This document shows positions 25,891-35,830 of a DNA stretch of 64,000 nucleotides, in pieces. Under the pieces are notes generated by a model, which worked only from the letters and a program-made list of their open reading frames with translations, did not search any database and had not been told where the DNA came from. The DNA lies in contig CP099431.1 of the NCBI GenBank assembly GCA_024114885.1, positions 372,001-436,000 on the forward strand, written 5' to 3'. The position numbers were made by a program, and so were the translations under genes. Numbering within the stretch: position 1 is the first letter of the stretch; every line of letters starts with the position of its first letter. The stretch comes from Septoria linicola (lineage: Eukaryota > Ascomycota > Dothideomycetes > Mycosphaerellales > Mycosphaerellaceae).

Positions 25891-26460
25891 TTAGTCTTAG
25901 AAAAGAGAGAGAGTATTACTACTTTATATTTATATATTTTATATATCTAGTATATATAGTAAAAATATTCTCTTCTATAGTATTATAGATAATAGATAAT
26001 TTATAGAATAGGCCTTAGTTTAGTATAACTTAGAACTAATAGCTTATTTTTTAATTATTCTATACTAATATCTAATTATATAGATCTAGTAAACTAATAT
26101 CGACTATAACTATCCTCTAGTTCTACGCTTCTAGAATTAATCAAGATAAGATTTATAGTCGGTAATCGTAGTCGGTAGTAGTTTTCCTAGTATAGTACCT
26201 TCCTATTTAGGTATAGACGTAGGATCTAGTAAGTTTCTTAGTATCTCTTTAGACCCGAGGTTCTATAGGTTATAGCGTCTTAGCAAGTTTTAGTATCTTT
26301 CTAACTACCTACTTCTTCTTTCTTTACTTCCTTCCTCCTATCTCTACTCTTTCCTTTATTTCTTATACTATTCTTCGATTACGACGCTCTATATAGGAGC
26401 GATAATTAAGTATTAATCCCTTTAAGTCCTCCTTAGCGTTCACGATCGTATAGTCTACTA
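25891..26460 (+). other. Upstream region of the first H3-like gene in hAT C
   Basis: Non-coding. It contains a TAGTCGG double motif at 26155-26178, then a pyrimidine-rich stretch (about 26290-26370, CTTCTTTCTTTACTTCCTTC-like), which is common just upstream of fungal transcription starts. It probably includes the promoter and 5' leader; this is inference from position and composition. Confidence 0.4.
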
Positions 26461-26466
26461 AAAGTA

Positions 26467-26925
26467 GCTATTCTAGAGAGTACTACTTAGAAGCCTATTA
26501 AGCCTTAGAAGAAGGTTATTATAGTAAAAACGAACACTCGTCGGAAGCGTATACCTCGTAATAGTAGGTAGAAACGTCGTATCCTTAAGTTAGGTACTAT
26601 TACGCTTCGTTAGATTAAGAAATTATAGGGTATAATAGAACTATATATCTAACGCCTCCTATTCTAGTAGCTTGTCTACGAGATCGTTCTTACTTTTAGT
26701 AGTAGGCTACGCTATTAATTAGCGGCCTTAGAATGCCTCTAAGAGGTAGCTAAGGCGTTCCTTACTACTAAATTTAAGATATCTAATCTCCTAGCTATCT
26801 ATATAAAGTAGGTTATACTATAGGCTAAGGATCTATAGCTATACTATCGTATCTATATAAGGTTTACTAGCTAGGACGGTAGTATAGTTTAGTAGAAGCG
26901 TAAGTCTACTAACTATAGATACTAA
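26467..26925 (+). pseudogene. Histone H3-like protein 1, carried by hAT C
   Basis: One plus-strand frame reads, with TAG/TAA treated as former Gln/Trp/Arg codons, as an H3 histone fold. KLGTITLR at about 26587 matches the PGTVALRE entry to the alpha-N helix. ELYI.RLLF..LVYEIV matches LLIRKLPFQRLVREI. SRLRY.LAALECL.EVAKAFL matches [20 protein letters not shown], and ISNLLAIYIK.VIL.AKDL.L matches [20 protein letters not shown]. Helix and loop spacing is that of H3 without the extra loop-1 residues often seen in CenH3. The N-terminal tail is short and basic (TNTRRKRIPRNSR) and does not keep the canonical ARTKQTARKS tail. No intron is needed. The frame ends with TAA at 26923-26925; the start codon cannot be fixed. 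At least ten stops make it non-functional now. Confidence 0.85.
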
Positions 26926-27244
26926 CTATATTTCTAACCTATTATCTTAGTAGATATATAGCGAGTTCCTCTAGGGAATAGAGAGGTCGTTAGTATCTTA
27001 GGCTTTAGACTCTAAATTCTAGCTCTATATTAAAACCTTACAATTTCGACCTTACGACTATAACTCTAAACAAATATAATATTATTAATATTCTATCGCG
27101 TTCTCGCGCGATATAGTACTTCTAGTTAACTACGACTTCTTTAATCGTCTCGTATAAGACGCTACTATACTTACGCCTAAATAACGCGCTCTCGCTAATC
27201 AAGTATCGCGTTCTTCTACTCTATTAGCGTAACTTTAAATAGAG
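26926..27244 (+). other. Spacer between the two H3-like genes
   Basis: No gene is seen. Contains TCTCGCGCGATATAG-like CpG-rich pieces that survived because RIP here targets CpA and not CpG. Confidence 0.4.
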
Positions 27245-27304
27245 GGAGCTAGCGACTAGCCTTAAAGATAGGCTAATAATCTAATTCTTATCGATATATA
27301 AGAT

Positions 27305-27391
27305 AGTAATAATAAAGACGCGCCTAAAGCGGATAATAATAAATACGCGCCTAAAGAGGAGGATAATAAAGACGCGCCTAAAGAGGAGGAT
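27305..27391 (+). repeat. Three-unit coding minisatellite in the H3-like 2 tail
   Basis: Units of 27-30 bp beginning at 27305, 27332 and 27362 encode variants of D-N-K-D-A-P-K-E-E. The frame is kept in all three. Confidence 0.8.
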
Positions 27392-27647
27392 AATAAGCCT
27401 CCTACTATAAATAGGCCTACTACTAGTAGGAAGGGCCTTAGTAGAAAGCGGCCTATTACGTAAAAAGCGCCTCGTAAGACAGTAACGAAGAAGAAGAGAA
27501 GAGCTAGTCTAAAACTTACTATAAAGAAGAAATCCTATATCCTAAAAGTATAGTCGAATACTTAGAACGTAGCGCGAGCTAGTAGGCTTTCTAAGAAGGC
27601 TCTAGTAGTAAGGAGAGTAAGGAAGCCTTATCGCTATAAGCTAGGTA

Positions 27648-27698
27648 GTAAGTTAAAACGTAGTCGGCAAACGTAGTCGGTACGCTAATCTACTATAG
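27648..27698 (+). other. Spliceosomal intron in H3-like 2, with TAGTCGG double motif
   Basis: Starts GTAAGT, ends CTACTATAG, with the branch-like GCTAATC 14 bases before the end. Removal joins G-(A|TT)-LAL, restoring the H3 PGTVAL alignment. The middle of the intron is TAGTCGGCAAACGTAGTCGG. Confidence 0.8.
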
Positions 27699-27896
27699 TT
27701 TTAGCCTTATAGGAGATTTAGATATTTTAGAGAACTAGAGATCTACTTATTAGTAAGCTTCCTTTCTAGCGACTAGTAAGAGAGGTCGCCTACGGCTTTA
27801 AGTAGGATCTACGCTTTTAGGCTACTATACTAGAAGCGTTATAAGAGGTAGTAGAGCTCTATTTAACGAAGGTTTTTAAGAGTTATAAGCTAGGTA

Positions 27897-27947
27897 GTAA
27901 GTTAAAACGTAGTCGGCAAACGTAGTCGGTACGCTAATCTACTATAG
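27897..27947 (+). other. Duplicate copy of the H3-like 2 intron
   Basis: The same 51-bp intron in the second unit of the 249-bp duplication. Confidence 0.8.
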
Positions 27948-28130
27948 TTTTAGCTCTATAGGAGATTCGAATATTTTAGAGAACTAGGGATCTACTTATT
28001 AGTAAGCTTCCTTTCTAGCGACTAGTAAGAGAGGTCGCCTACGGCTTTAAGTAGGATCTACGCTTTTAGGCTACTATACTAGAAGCGTTATAAGAGGTAG
28101 TAGAGCTCTATTTAACGAAGGTTTTTAAGA

Positions 28131-28180
28131 GTATATATCCTTCTATATTACTATTTAGTAGCTTATACTAACTTGTATAG
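28131..28180 (+). other. Second intron of H3-like 2
   Basis: Starts GTATAT and ends TTGTATAG, with a perfect TACTAAC branch-point sequence at about 28166-28172. Splicing joins VFK-S-TNLYAI in the H3 frame. It carries no TAGTCGG motif. Confidence 0.8.
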
Positions 28181-28266
28181 GTACTAACCTCTACGCTATC
28201 TATATAAAGCGAGTTACGATCTAGTAGAAGGATATATAGCTTATTTAGAGAATACTTCGTATATAG

Positions 28267-28695
28267 AGCGTTATAGATAATAAGGGTTATTTAAAGTAGT
28301 ATAGTACTATATATTATATTCGGCGTAAGGAATAGCGTTTAGGCTACTTCGAGATACCTAGCTACGTAGTAGAAGCGTAGTATCAAATTATATTATAACT
28401 ATAGCGAACGATATAAGATTGCTTTCTACTTTTATACTATAAAACCTTCGTTTCCTCTTATCTCTATAGTCGGTATATATAGTCGGCGCCTATCGTCCTT
28501 TTCACGTACTTAGATACTTAAAATACGTAGATTTTAGTATACCTATACCTATACTCCTATAGGTACCTACGTAGGTATACGCCCTAACCTATATTTTCTA
28601 GTTATAGGTACTATCTATTAAGCTTTAGTAGGTTACCCTCCTAACCTATATCGATTACTAAGAATATAGGTTTAGACCTAACCCTACTCGTACTA
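28267..28695. other. Right subterminal region of hAT C
   Basis: Non-coding 3' flank of H3-like 2. It holds a TAGTCGG pair at 28466-28489 and several CTAACCTAT-type repeats (about 28591-28700) inverse to those at the left end. Confidence 0.5.
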
Positions 28696-28713
28696 ACCTA
28701 TTCCGACGTCTAA
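28696..28713. repeat. Right terminal inverted repeat of hAT C
   Basis: Exact inverse complement of 8443-8460. Followed by the target copy of agtatta. Confidence 0.85.
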
Positions 28714-30350
28714 GTATTATATTTGACTTCTACTAGGTTAAATAGGCCGGACTTATACCGAACTAGATAGTAGAGAAGTAGCTCGTCTCGATTATATTAG
28801 GAAAGCGTATATCTCTAACCTTTACTACTCGAATCTATACCTACGACGATAAGTCCTACTCCTTCTCTATAGTTAAGAGTAACTAGGGCTAGGGCTAAAA
28901 CTAGTATCTTTAAGATAACGTCTTTAGCTAGTTAGTATTCGGTAGTCTATTAAAACTTAGTATCCTTCTATAAGAGTTTAAATAGTAGAGTAAGGATAAT
29001 CGTAAAACCTTTAACCTAGACGCGATAGTACGTAACTACGTCGAGGAAGATTCGAACCTCCTTCTAATTCTCTAGCGTCGGCTATTTCTTAATCTTCGCT
29101 ACTCTCGCGAAGTCTAGATAGCGACTATTAATACTAGTAAGGTAACCGACGATTACTAACTATTCGTAATAAAGCTATAACTTATTAAAAGCTACGGTTA
29201 TATTAGCTCGTTCTATATTATAGAGGACGTCGTCTATAGCTATAATATGTTTAATAACGTAATAGTAGAGGCTAGGTTTAACCTCTTTACTATCGTACTT
29301 CGTCTTAGGCTCTTTAATACTAATATTATTAAGGAACGGCCGTACCTTATACGAGACATACTCTATAAGCACTTGATTAATAATACGAACGAACTAGGTA
29401 ATAGAATTCGTAGCTCCTTATAGTAACGTAGTCTACTATAATAGGCCTAGTAGTAAATCAAAGCCTATAAGGTCTCTATACGATTTATTAAGTAGGATTT
29501 AGTTATATCTAGAGAAGATATTAACTAACGAGGCTAGCGCGTAACCGGTAAAGTCCTTAGAGAAACCCTTAGCGTCGGGTAGTAAGTTCGAATCTCTTAT
29601 AGTAACTTAATTAAACTTCTAAGCTACGTTAATTAACTAATACTTCTTTAGCTTACCTACCTCTGTCTTCTTACTAATAAGAAAGTATAGGTTTCGATAG
29701 GTACTATAGTATAGCTTAAGAGTTCTAGCTTAGATTCGTTGTCTTAGTATATCTTCTACGACGTACTATAGAGATAAGTTTAGCTTGAAGCCTAGATACT
29801 ACTATAGCTCGTAAGGAACTGTCTAAGTCTTCTATAGTAGAGTAATATTAGGATTAATTCGGCCTAAATATATAAAGTCCTACGTAAAGGTAGCTTCTCG
29901 ATTCCTTAGTATATAGTATAATAAATCTAGCTCCTTTAGTAGTAGTTCTATACTAGGTTTAAACTTTGTAAGCTGTTTAGGCATTAGGCGTAATCTAGGC
30001 TCGATCGTCGAGAACCTCTTAGTTAGGTACTTACTATCGTAAGGTCTAGTACTAGATAGTATAGCTACTTCCTTCTTAATATAAGTCTGTCGCTAGTCCT
30101 TTAATCTACTAGGGTTTAAGCTATTAGTTATAGTAATATTAGTATTTACTAGTTTGATCTTATTAGTAACTTACTTATAAAGAGTATAGGCGCTAATATA
30201 ATTATCTAGCTTCCGCTACCTCGTAGCTTCTTTATTACGAGCTTTCTCTACTACTATATTAATAGCGGCTAAGATAACGTACGTCTCCTTACTAAGCTCG
30301 TCGTCTACTTTATTAGAGATAACCTCGTCGTAGGGTCTAGGTTCTTAGAT
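28714..30350 (-). pseudogene. Gypsy A pol, N-terminal part: reverse transcriptase and start of RNase H
   Basis: On the minus strand, RT reads from about 30050: KYQLINVAQKFNQVTIRDS (stops read as Gln), FSRYNQI, then TLLQGATNSITQFVRI (the LPQGATNS-type box). An open 65-residue stretch at 29175-29372 contains AIDDVLYNIERANITVAF, where IDDVL is the polymerase catalytic motif. FLGVVTYYR near 29020 is the end of the thumb. RNase H begins about 28900 (VGIDSSSKG, first catalytic Asp) and is cut at 28713 by hAT C, resuming at 8440. Confidence 0.85.
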
Positions 30351-31300
30351 AGCTAGCTCCGCCTCTCTAATCTTCCTACGAGTAATTATTAAGTATTCGC
30401 TCTCGTAGTTTAAACCCTAGCTCGACTAAGGCACTAGTATAGCTTCTTTAAAACTATACCTAATACCCTAGTATAAGTCTCGCTCGTTAGTATAAGCTAG
30501 CTTAGCTTCGCTAGTAGCTAGTAAAAGCTTCTTAAGTCGACTATTTTAGCTAAATTTAGCGATATTACCTTTAACGGCCGCTACTACAAGATAGTCGTAC
30601 TATATTTAAGTCTAGCTATAATTTACTCGTCTTAATAGTTCGAGCTACTATCGTAGAGAGGTACTTTGTCTAATTAAGTCCGCTATAAAATAGTCTCTAA
30701 AGTAAATTACCTTTATATACGATAACTACTATATAAGGTAGTTAAAGACTTGATTCTCTAGGAGTTTAGAGCTATCGATAACTATAAACGAATACTAGTA
30801 CTAATCGCTTATCTATCTATACTACTAGTATAGTTTAAAGTATAGTATAGGAGGTATAACGTAATTATCGTTTAAAAAGGTAATTATAGAACGTTCCGCT
30901 AGCTAACCTCTCTAAGTAGAGTTTTTACCTCTAACTACTAAACCTTATATAGAAAGGGTAGTAGAAGCTTAAAAAGCTTATAATCCCTCTCTCTACTCCT
31001 CGCTATTATAAGATCTAGAGTCCTCGATAGTATACCCTATATTCTTTAGCTAATAATTACTAAAAGTTAGAGCTTAGATACCGACTTCTATTAAATCCTA
31101 ACGCGATATACGTATTAGAGCCTCTACTATACTCGTACTATCGACTAGAGCTAGTTCCTTAGTACTCTAGCTTTTCCTAGGACCTGTTCTATAGTTCGTA
31201 TATTACTACGGCTATTAAAGCTAGTAAATATAATAATATAGCCGTCTAGAGTACTAATTAAGCTCTCCTAAGAGCTATTATTATAGTTCTTAGAAGCTAG
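30351..31300 (-). pseudogene. Gypsy A pol linker between protease and RT
   Basis: Minus-strand coding with an acidic segment near 30250-30420 (EAELAI, YDEVISNKVDDELSKETY). An AATTATCGTTT-like palindrome arm lies near 30864. No domain is recognised. Confidence 0.45.
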
Positions 31301-31600
31301 GCGTATACGCCGCGCCTATAGTCGGCTAAGTAAGATCGAGCCGTTCGCTAGTAAGACTAGAAATAGTATCGTAACTCTTACGCTAAAGGTATCGATTAAT
31401 ACCTCTAAGTAGTACCTAACGAAAGTAACCTTACCTCTAATACCTCCTATAGTAATATTACCGAGAGAGGTTATACCGACTTGAAGCTTTCGAACGTATT
31501 CGATTAGTATAATTATTAACTTAGCCTCTTTATCGATTAAAGACTTGTAAGCTATTATTCGAGATCCGTACTTCGTAGGCACGTAGATACTTAGAATAAT
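31301..31600 (-). pseudogene. Gypsy A aspartic protease
   Basis: An unusually long stop-free stretch for this region (31316-31582). It reads SLIDKEAKLIIILIEYV, compatible with the retropepsin ALIDTGAEINLI active-site segment with Gly-Ala partly changed, and ends ANGSILLSRL, matching the family's ILLGRPW C-terminal motif. Retropepsin would cleave the Gag-Pol precursor. Confidence 0.6.
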
Positions 31601-33960
31601 TTAATAGATATTAATATTATTAAATAATAGAAGGATATTATTAGTCCTCTTATAAAGCTTAGAAGTAGGCCTAGGCTTTACTATATTAATCGCTATAGCG
31701 GTAGCCTAGAAGGCCTTAATATCGGTCGCTAAGACAGCTTTCGTTAGCTCCTCCTCTACCTACTCGCTAAAGGCTTTAGATAGTAAGGAATATACGCTAA
31801 TCTTAGCTCTACTACCTCTATTCGTACGCTTCTTTATATAGAGCTTATTAAGCTTCTTACGTAGATCTATATCGTTTAGAACACGACTCTATAAGGAATA
31901 CGACGCTCGCTCGCTATAGAGAACAATCTCTACTAAGCTTAACTAGATCTTAGATTCGAGTATTTTGTCTATCTAGAAGACGTTAGCGTTATTATTAGTA
32001 TACGTAGCTCGAAGGTAGTTGTCTATACGCTTAGTCTTCGAAGGCTCCTTAGCCTTCTTCTACTTCTAAGTATACGTAGGAGCGACTAGAACTAGTAGAT
32101 CGTTTAAGTAGTCGTATATCTACTTATCCTCGATCTTATCGTTATTACGTCTCTAAGTTTAAGAATCCTCTAACTCCTCTATATCTATAAGGTAAGGAGC
32201 TAGCTAGTTTTTATCTTTAACCTCTTTAATATAAGAGTAACGATAAGCGCGGGTTCTTATAGCTATAGCCTAGGTCGTAATTCGCTTCTATACTCCTATT
32301 AGCTATCCTCTAACTAGACGAGAAGGGTTTAGGTTCTACTTTGTCTTTACGCTATCTCTAGCTACGTAGGCGCCGATTAGATCGTCCTAATCTTCCTACG
32401 TAATAGAAGTAACTTAGCTAATATTAATAGGACCGTCGATACTAGCTACCTTGTTCGCTATCCTCTACTAGCTCGCTCTTAGCGTTAATAAACGATCTAT
32501 ATTTTTAAGATTAATCTTCCTATAGCGCTACTCTAATACTCCTATTAATACGAATAACTTTAGTAGTTTCTTGTCCTAGTAGTACTATATCTTTTCTATA
32601 CCTAGGCGAGGCGTTCTATAGTATATAATACCGGTCTTTAGATCTCTATATATTAAGCTCTTAGTCTCGAACTACTATAGGTACTCGTAGTTTATAGCTA
32701 TATAGCCTTCGAGCCTATATATCTAATAACCTAAAATCTTTAGAGCGATCGCTATATAGGCCTCGATTATTAACCTATTATCTATCGTAGCTAAATTAAT
32801 CGAAATCTCCTAGCTATAAGTAGGACTTAGAATATATAGATAGTCGTAATCGTAAGACTTTACCTACTATCCTATCGATAGGCGTAGTAGCTACGGACCT
32901 TCTTCTTTAAGTCGACAAATCGTAGTAATTACGAGGTCTTATATACTAGCGGTAATATTATCGACGCTTACTAGTTTATAGCCTTTATAGACTACTGTTT
33001 CTCTAGCCTTAAACTTAGAGTTTAGTCTTAGAGCGGACTTCTTTACTACTTCGTATAACTACTAGATATCTCTACTACCTTCGTTATATACTTCTAATTT
33101 AAAGTCCTTATTACTATTAATCTAGCGCTAGGCTATCTTTAAGAGCTTACTATAATCCAAGTTACTATTATTAAGGTCTAACCTAAGATAGGCCTAGAGT
33201 CTCTTACTAAAACGAAATAGAAGGCCTTATACGAATAGAAGAGTACGAGAACGCTCGTCTATATACGAAGTAGGTATAGTATTAGAGTAGAGTATAAACT
33301 GCCTTAAGTACTCTAAGAGATTATTATCCTTACTACAATTAACCTTATAAAGGTTCTCTATATAGTAGCGGTTTCCGAGTATATATATATTATCGTACTT
33401 TTAGTATTCCTTAATAATTAACTCTTTAAACTTAGCGTAGTTTCGATTATAGAACCTATTAAGGCGCTAGTATCGTCTACGTTAGACAACCGTAACCTAA
33501 GTAAGTAACTTCTTATAAAGCTGTTTATTATTATTAATAAGTAGGATAGCGTAGTTCCTATATAGTACTTTAAAACGCTTAATATACTTAGTTACGTTCT
33601 CTCTATTAAAGAAGAGATTCTAGTCCGAGCTAGGTAATAGCGGAACCTAAGCGATAATTACCTTCTAGCTTTAGGTTACTTAGATAGTCTCTATAAGTAG
33701 CTAGAACTACGCTATAGATAGTCTACCTCCTAAGCTTAGTCCTTAAAAGATATTAGTATTAGGGTTAAGGTTAGTACCTCCTTAGTCCTCTACTTCTATA
33801 GACATGTCGTTGTCTAGTAGAGGGAATAAAGTAAAAGCGGATAGTAGCTTTACTAGAGATCTTCGAATTTACTTATTAAGCTAGTTAGATAAGCTACTCT
33901 CTAGTATTTCAGGCCGGCTAGTAGACGCTAATTTACTTATAGAGGTCGTTCGAATAGGTT
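31601..33960 (-). pseudogene. Gypsy A Gag
   Basis: On the minus strand around 33600-32950: FFNRENVTKYIKRFKVL, then FKELIIKEY.KYDN, GNRYYIENLYKV and NNLLEYLRQFIL, the pattern of Retrotrans_gag domains (FxGxxVxxFxxRFE...). Further down a Ser-rich and basic region leads into protease. No zinc knuckle was confirmed. Confidence 0.65.
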
Positions 33961-34743
33961 CTAAGAGTATATTATACTCTTCTTAATTAGGTTTTTAAAT
34001 AAAATATAGTTATCGTTTAAAACGATAACTAAAAAAAACAAGGGTCTAAATTTATTAGCTGTCTAAAGATAAACGTTAAACTTTTCTTATAATACCGAGA
34101 CTATATTAATTGTGCCTAATAAGCGAAGGCATGTCGTGTCGTATAGTTCGATCGTTTATAGCTAGGCGCGTCTATCTTACTTATTCGGGTAATCTACTAA
34201 GTAACTATAGTAGTATAATATTACGTTAGCCTATACTATATACTAGATCCGGGGCCTTAGATATAATTAGTGTCCTTAGCTAAACGATTAGCGTCTAACG
34301 CCGTACTAGGGCTTATTCTAAGCGATCTATATACTAGAGGATACGAGATTACCTAGATAGGTCCGGCCTATCCTATAGCCTCTACGCTATCTAAACGAGA
34401 GCGTTTTCACGCTAAACCGGGGTCTAATCGAAGACTATTATAGGTATAGAGACTCTAAGTAAATCTCTAATATAGTAAGTCGTCTTACTATCTATCCGAT
34501 AATTACTAAATAGATCCGTACTAAGGAGTACTAGAGGTTTATAACTTTTCCGAGTTAGAGCGATATCTATATTCTAGAGGCTTCTATATTATTATAGCCC
34601 TTTAAGTCGCCTCTTACGTAGGCTCCTTTAGGCCTCTTATTAATATTTATAGTATATTAGTTCTCGCTTTAAGGCTACTATCTACCCTCTACGCTTCTAG
34701 TCCTAGTATAAGAGAGAAGAGATAGCCTTACCTTCGGCTCTAT
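33961..34743 (-). other. Leader of Gypsy A with palindrome and primer-binding site
   Basis: Non-coding. The perfect 11-bp-arm palindrome at 34008-34030 is identical to that of copy B. The candidate primer-binding site ATAGAGCCGAAGG (minus strand) abuts the LTR at 34731-34743. Confidence 0.5.
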
Positions 34744-35023
34744 TAATAGATAATAACTACCCTAATACTAACCTCCTAGGTAGGTATAAGAGTAGTCGCT
34801 ATAGAACAAGATCTATTTAGATAGTAATAGTCTTATAATACGTTAATTAAACAGTAGTAATAAGCTTAAAATAGTAGCCCTAGGACTAAGAGCCTTATAC
34901 TAGGACCGTAGGATATTGAATTAATTAAGTAGAGTAAATATTACTATCTTAGAAACGAGCTACTATTTTACTTTTATACTAAAACTACTAAGTACGGTAT
35001 ATAGGTAGGCCTTTGCCTTACTA
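34744..35023 (-). repeat. 5' LTR of Gypsy A
   Basis: Pairs with 1593-1872. The target copy ttac follows at 35024-35027. Confidence 0.92.
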
Positions 35024-35027
35024 TTAC

Positions 35028-35830
35028 TTATAACGCTAAACCTACTAATAAGCGTATTAGAGGATCTTAAAATATAGTAAGATTTACTACTAAACTTATA
35101 CTTTAAAGCGTATATTTTAATAGGTTAGAAGAAGCTAGACAAGTACTTCGCGCTTACTAATCGTCTACCTACTTATATAGCCTTAATAGTACTTTATCTA
35201 TACTTCAAACTACGCTAGTTTAATACTATATAGAAGGATCTCCGCTTTAATCTAGAGGTAAAGAAATAATACTATAGTAACGCTAGGTTTAGCGTACGTA
35301 ATAAGCGCTTATAGGCTTTATAAATACTATTATAGAGCGAGTTATTTACTAAGCGTACACGTAGAGTTATTAAGGCCTTATAGATCGAATATAGCGAGCG
35401 ATTTAGTACTATAAACGCGAATACGGCGACCGAGCCCTCTTAATTAAATACTACTACGAACTACGATCTTATATAATACGAGTAAGGACTATAGCTAAGT
35501 AAAGAGATTATATAGGACGAGTATAATCGCTATCTTATAGCGCTACCGGCACTACTAAAAACAGACGCTTTATAGTAGTAGAACGAGTACTATAAAGTAT
35601 ACTCTATACTCTCTAGGCTAGTATATAATATACTAGCTTATCTAGCGTCTTTAACTACTACTAAACGTAGCTTCTCCGAAGCCGGTTATACGTTAAATAA
35701 GGCTTATTAGTATACGCGTAGTAACTTAGTAGAAGTAAATTAGTATCTAAAGTTATAGTTTAGCTATAATATAGTACTAGATAATATAGTAGTAGATATA
35801 ACGATAGCGGACAATAAGGTAATAAGCTAA
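35028..35830 (+). pseudogene. hAT transposase, C-terminal part (element D, second fragment)
   Basis: Continues the gene broken at 1592. KKLDKYFALTNRLPTYIALIVLYL (shown in part; family: LDKYYxLTDxSPxYxAAxVLHP) starts about 35132. The C-terminal dimerisation motif is at 35635-35740: ILAYLASLTTTKRSFSEAGY, followed by YTRSNLVEVN.YLKL. The final TAA is at 35828-35830. Only about seven TAG/TAA stops fall in this part. Confidence 0.85.

Larger units (their letters stand above)
27639..28136 (+). repeat. 249-bp tandem duplication of the H3 histone fold (two units)
   Basis: The sequence CTAGGTAGTAAGTTAAAACG occurs at 27641 and 27890, an exact 249-bp offset. Each unit holds one 51-bp intron and 198 bp of exon (66 codons), so the frame is preserved. 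The units differ only at C/T or G/A positions, which suggests the duplication predates at least the last RIP changes. Confidence 0.9.
27245..28266 (+). pseudogene. Histone H3-like protein 2 with long basic tail, introns and duplicated histone fold, carried by hAT C
   Basis: A single frame runs from an acidic/Lys repetitive tail (three units like NKDAPKEED at 27308-27388) through a very Lys/Arg-rich segment into RKPYRYKLG, matching H3 KKPHRYRPG. After an intron (27648-27698) the fold continues: ILAL.EI (TVALREI), DLLISKLPF.RLVREV, GFK.DLRF.ATILEAL.EVVELYL. This block is then repeated in frame by a 249-bp duplication. The second copy continues through another intron (28131-28180) to TNLYAIYIKRVTI and KDI.L, the alpha-3 end of H3. 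The frame ends at 28264-28266. The tail has no resemblance to the canonical H3 tail; loop lengths equal those of H3. TAG stops stand mainly where H3 has Gln (RFQ, LQE, PFQ), as expected for CAG to TAG. The start codon is uncertain. Confidence 0.88.
8441..28712 (-). mobile_element. hAT DNA transposon C (about 8.7 kb without Gypsy B) carrying histone H3-like genes
   Basis: An 18-bp perfect terminal inverted repeat (8443-8460 and 28696-28713; TTAGACGTCGGAATAGGT) encloses the region. The 7 bp agtatta occur on both sides (8434-8440 and 28713-28719). The corresponding site in Gypsy B and E (near 19190 and 61740) is uninterrupted, which proves the insertion. The exact ends are uncertain by 1-3 nt; hAT elements normally give 8-bp duplications. 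It encodes a hAT transposase and at least one unidentified gene on the minus strand, and two H3-like genes on the plus strand. Gypsy B sits in its central intergenic part. Confidence 0.85.
1593..35023 (-). mobile_element. Ty3/Gypsy LTR retrotransposon A (about 13.15 kb without nested insertions)
   Basis: Two 280-bp LTRs (1593-1872 and 34744-35023) flank the element. The 4 bp ttac before the left LTR (1589-1592) and after the right LTR (35024-35027) are a target duplication; with one g/a mismatch it could be 5 bp. LTR ends are TA...TA, as expected for RIPed TG...CA. A purine-rich tract on the minus strand beside the left LTR and pol motifs on the minus strand show that transcription runs right to left, so the right LTR is the 5' one. 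The body is split at 8440/28713 by hAT C. Removing C leaves 13.15 kb, long for a fungal Gypsy. Confidence 0.9.

Noticed and set aside
26467..28266. Centromeric CenH3 locus or centromere core
   Set aside because: The H3-like frames have H3-length loops, are pseudogenes and sit inside a transposon. AT richness here is explained by RIP.
29175..29372. A 65-codon open frame as an independent small gene
   Set aside because: It is the part of Gypsy A RT that happens to lack stops; the reading continues on both sides as RT.
31316..31582. An 88-codon open frame as an intact gene
   Set aside because: It is a fragment of the Gypsy A protease, matched by degraded copies in B and E.
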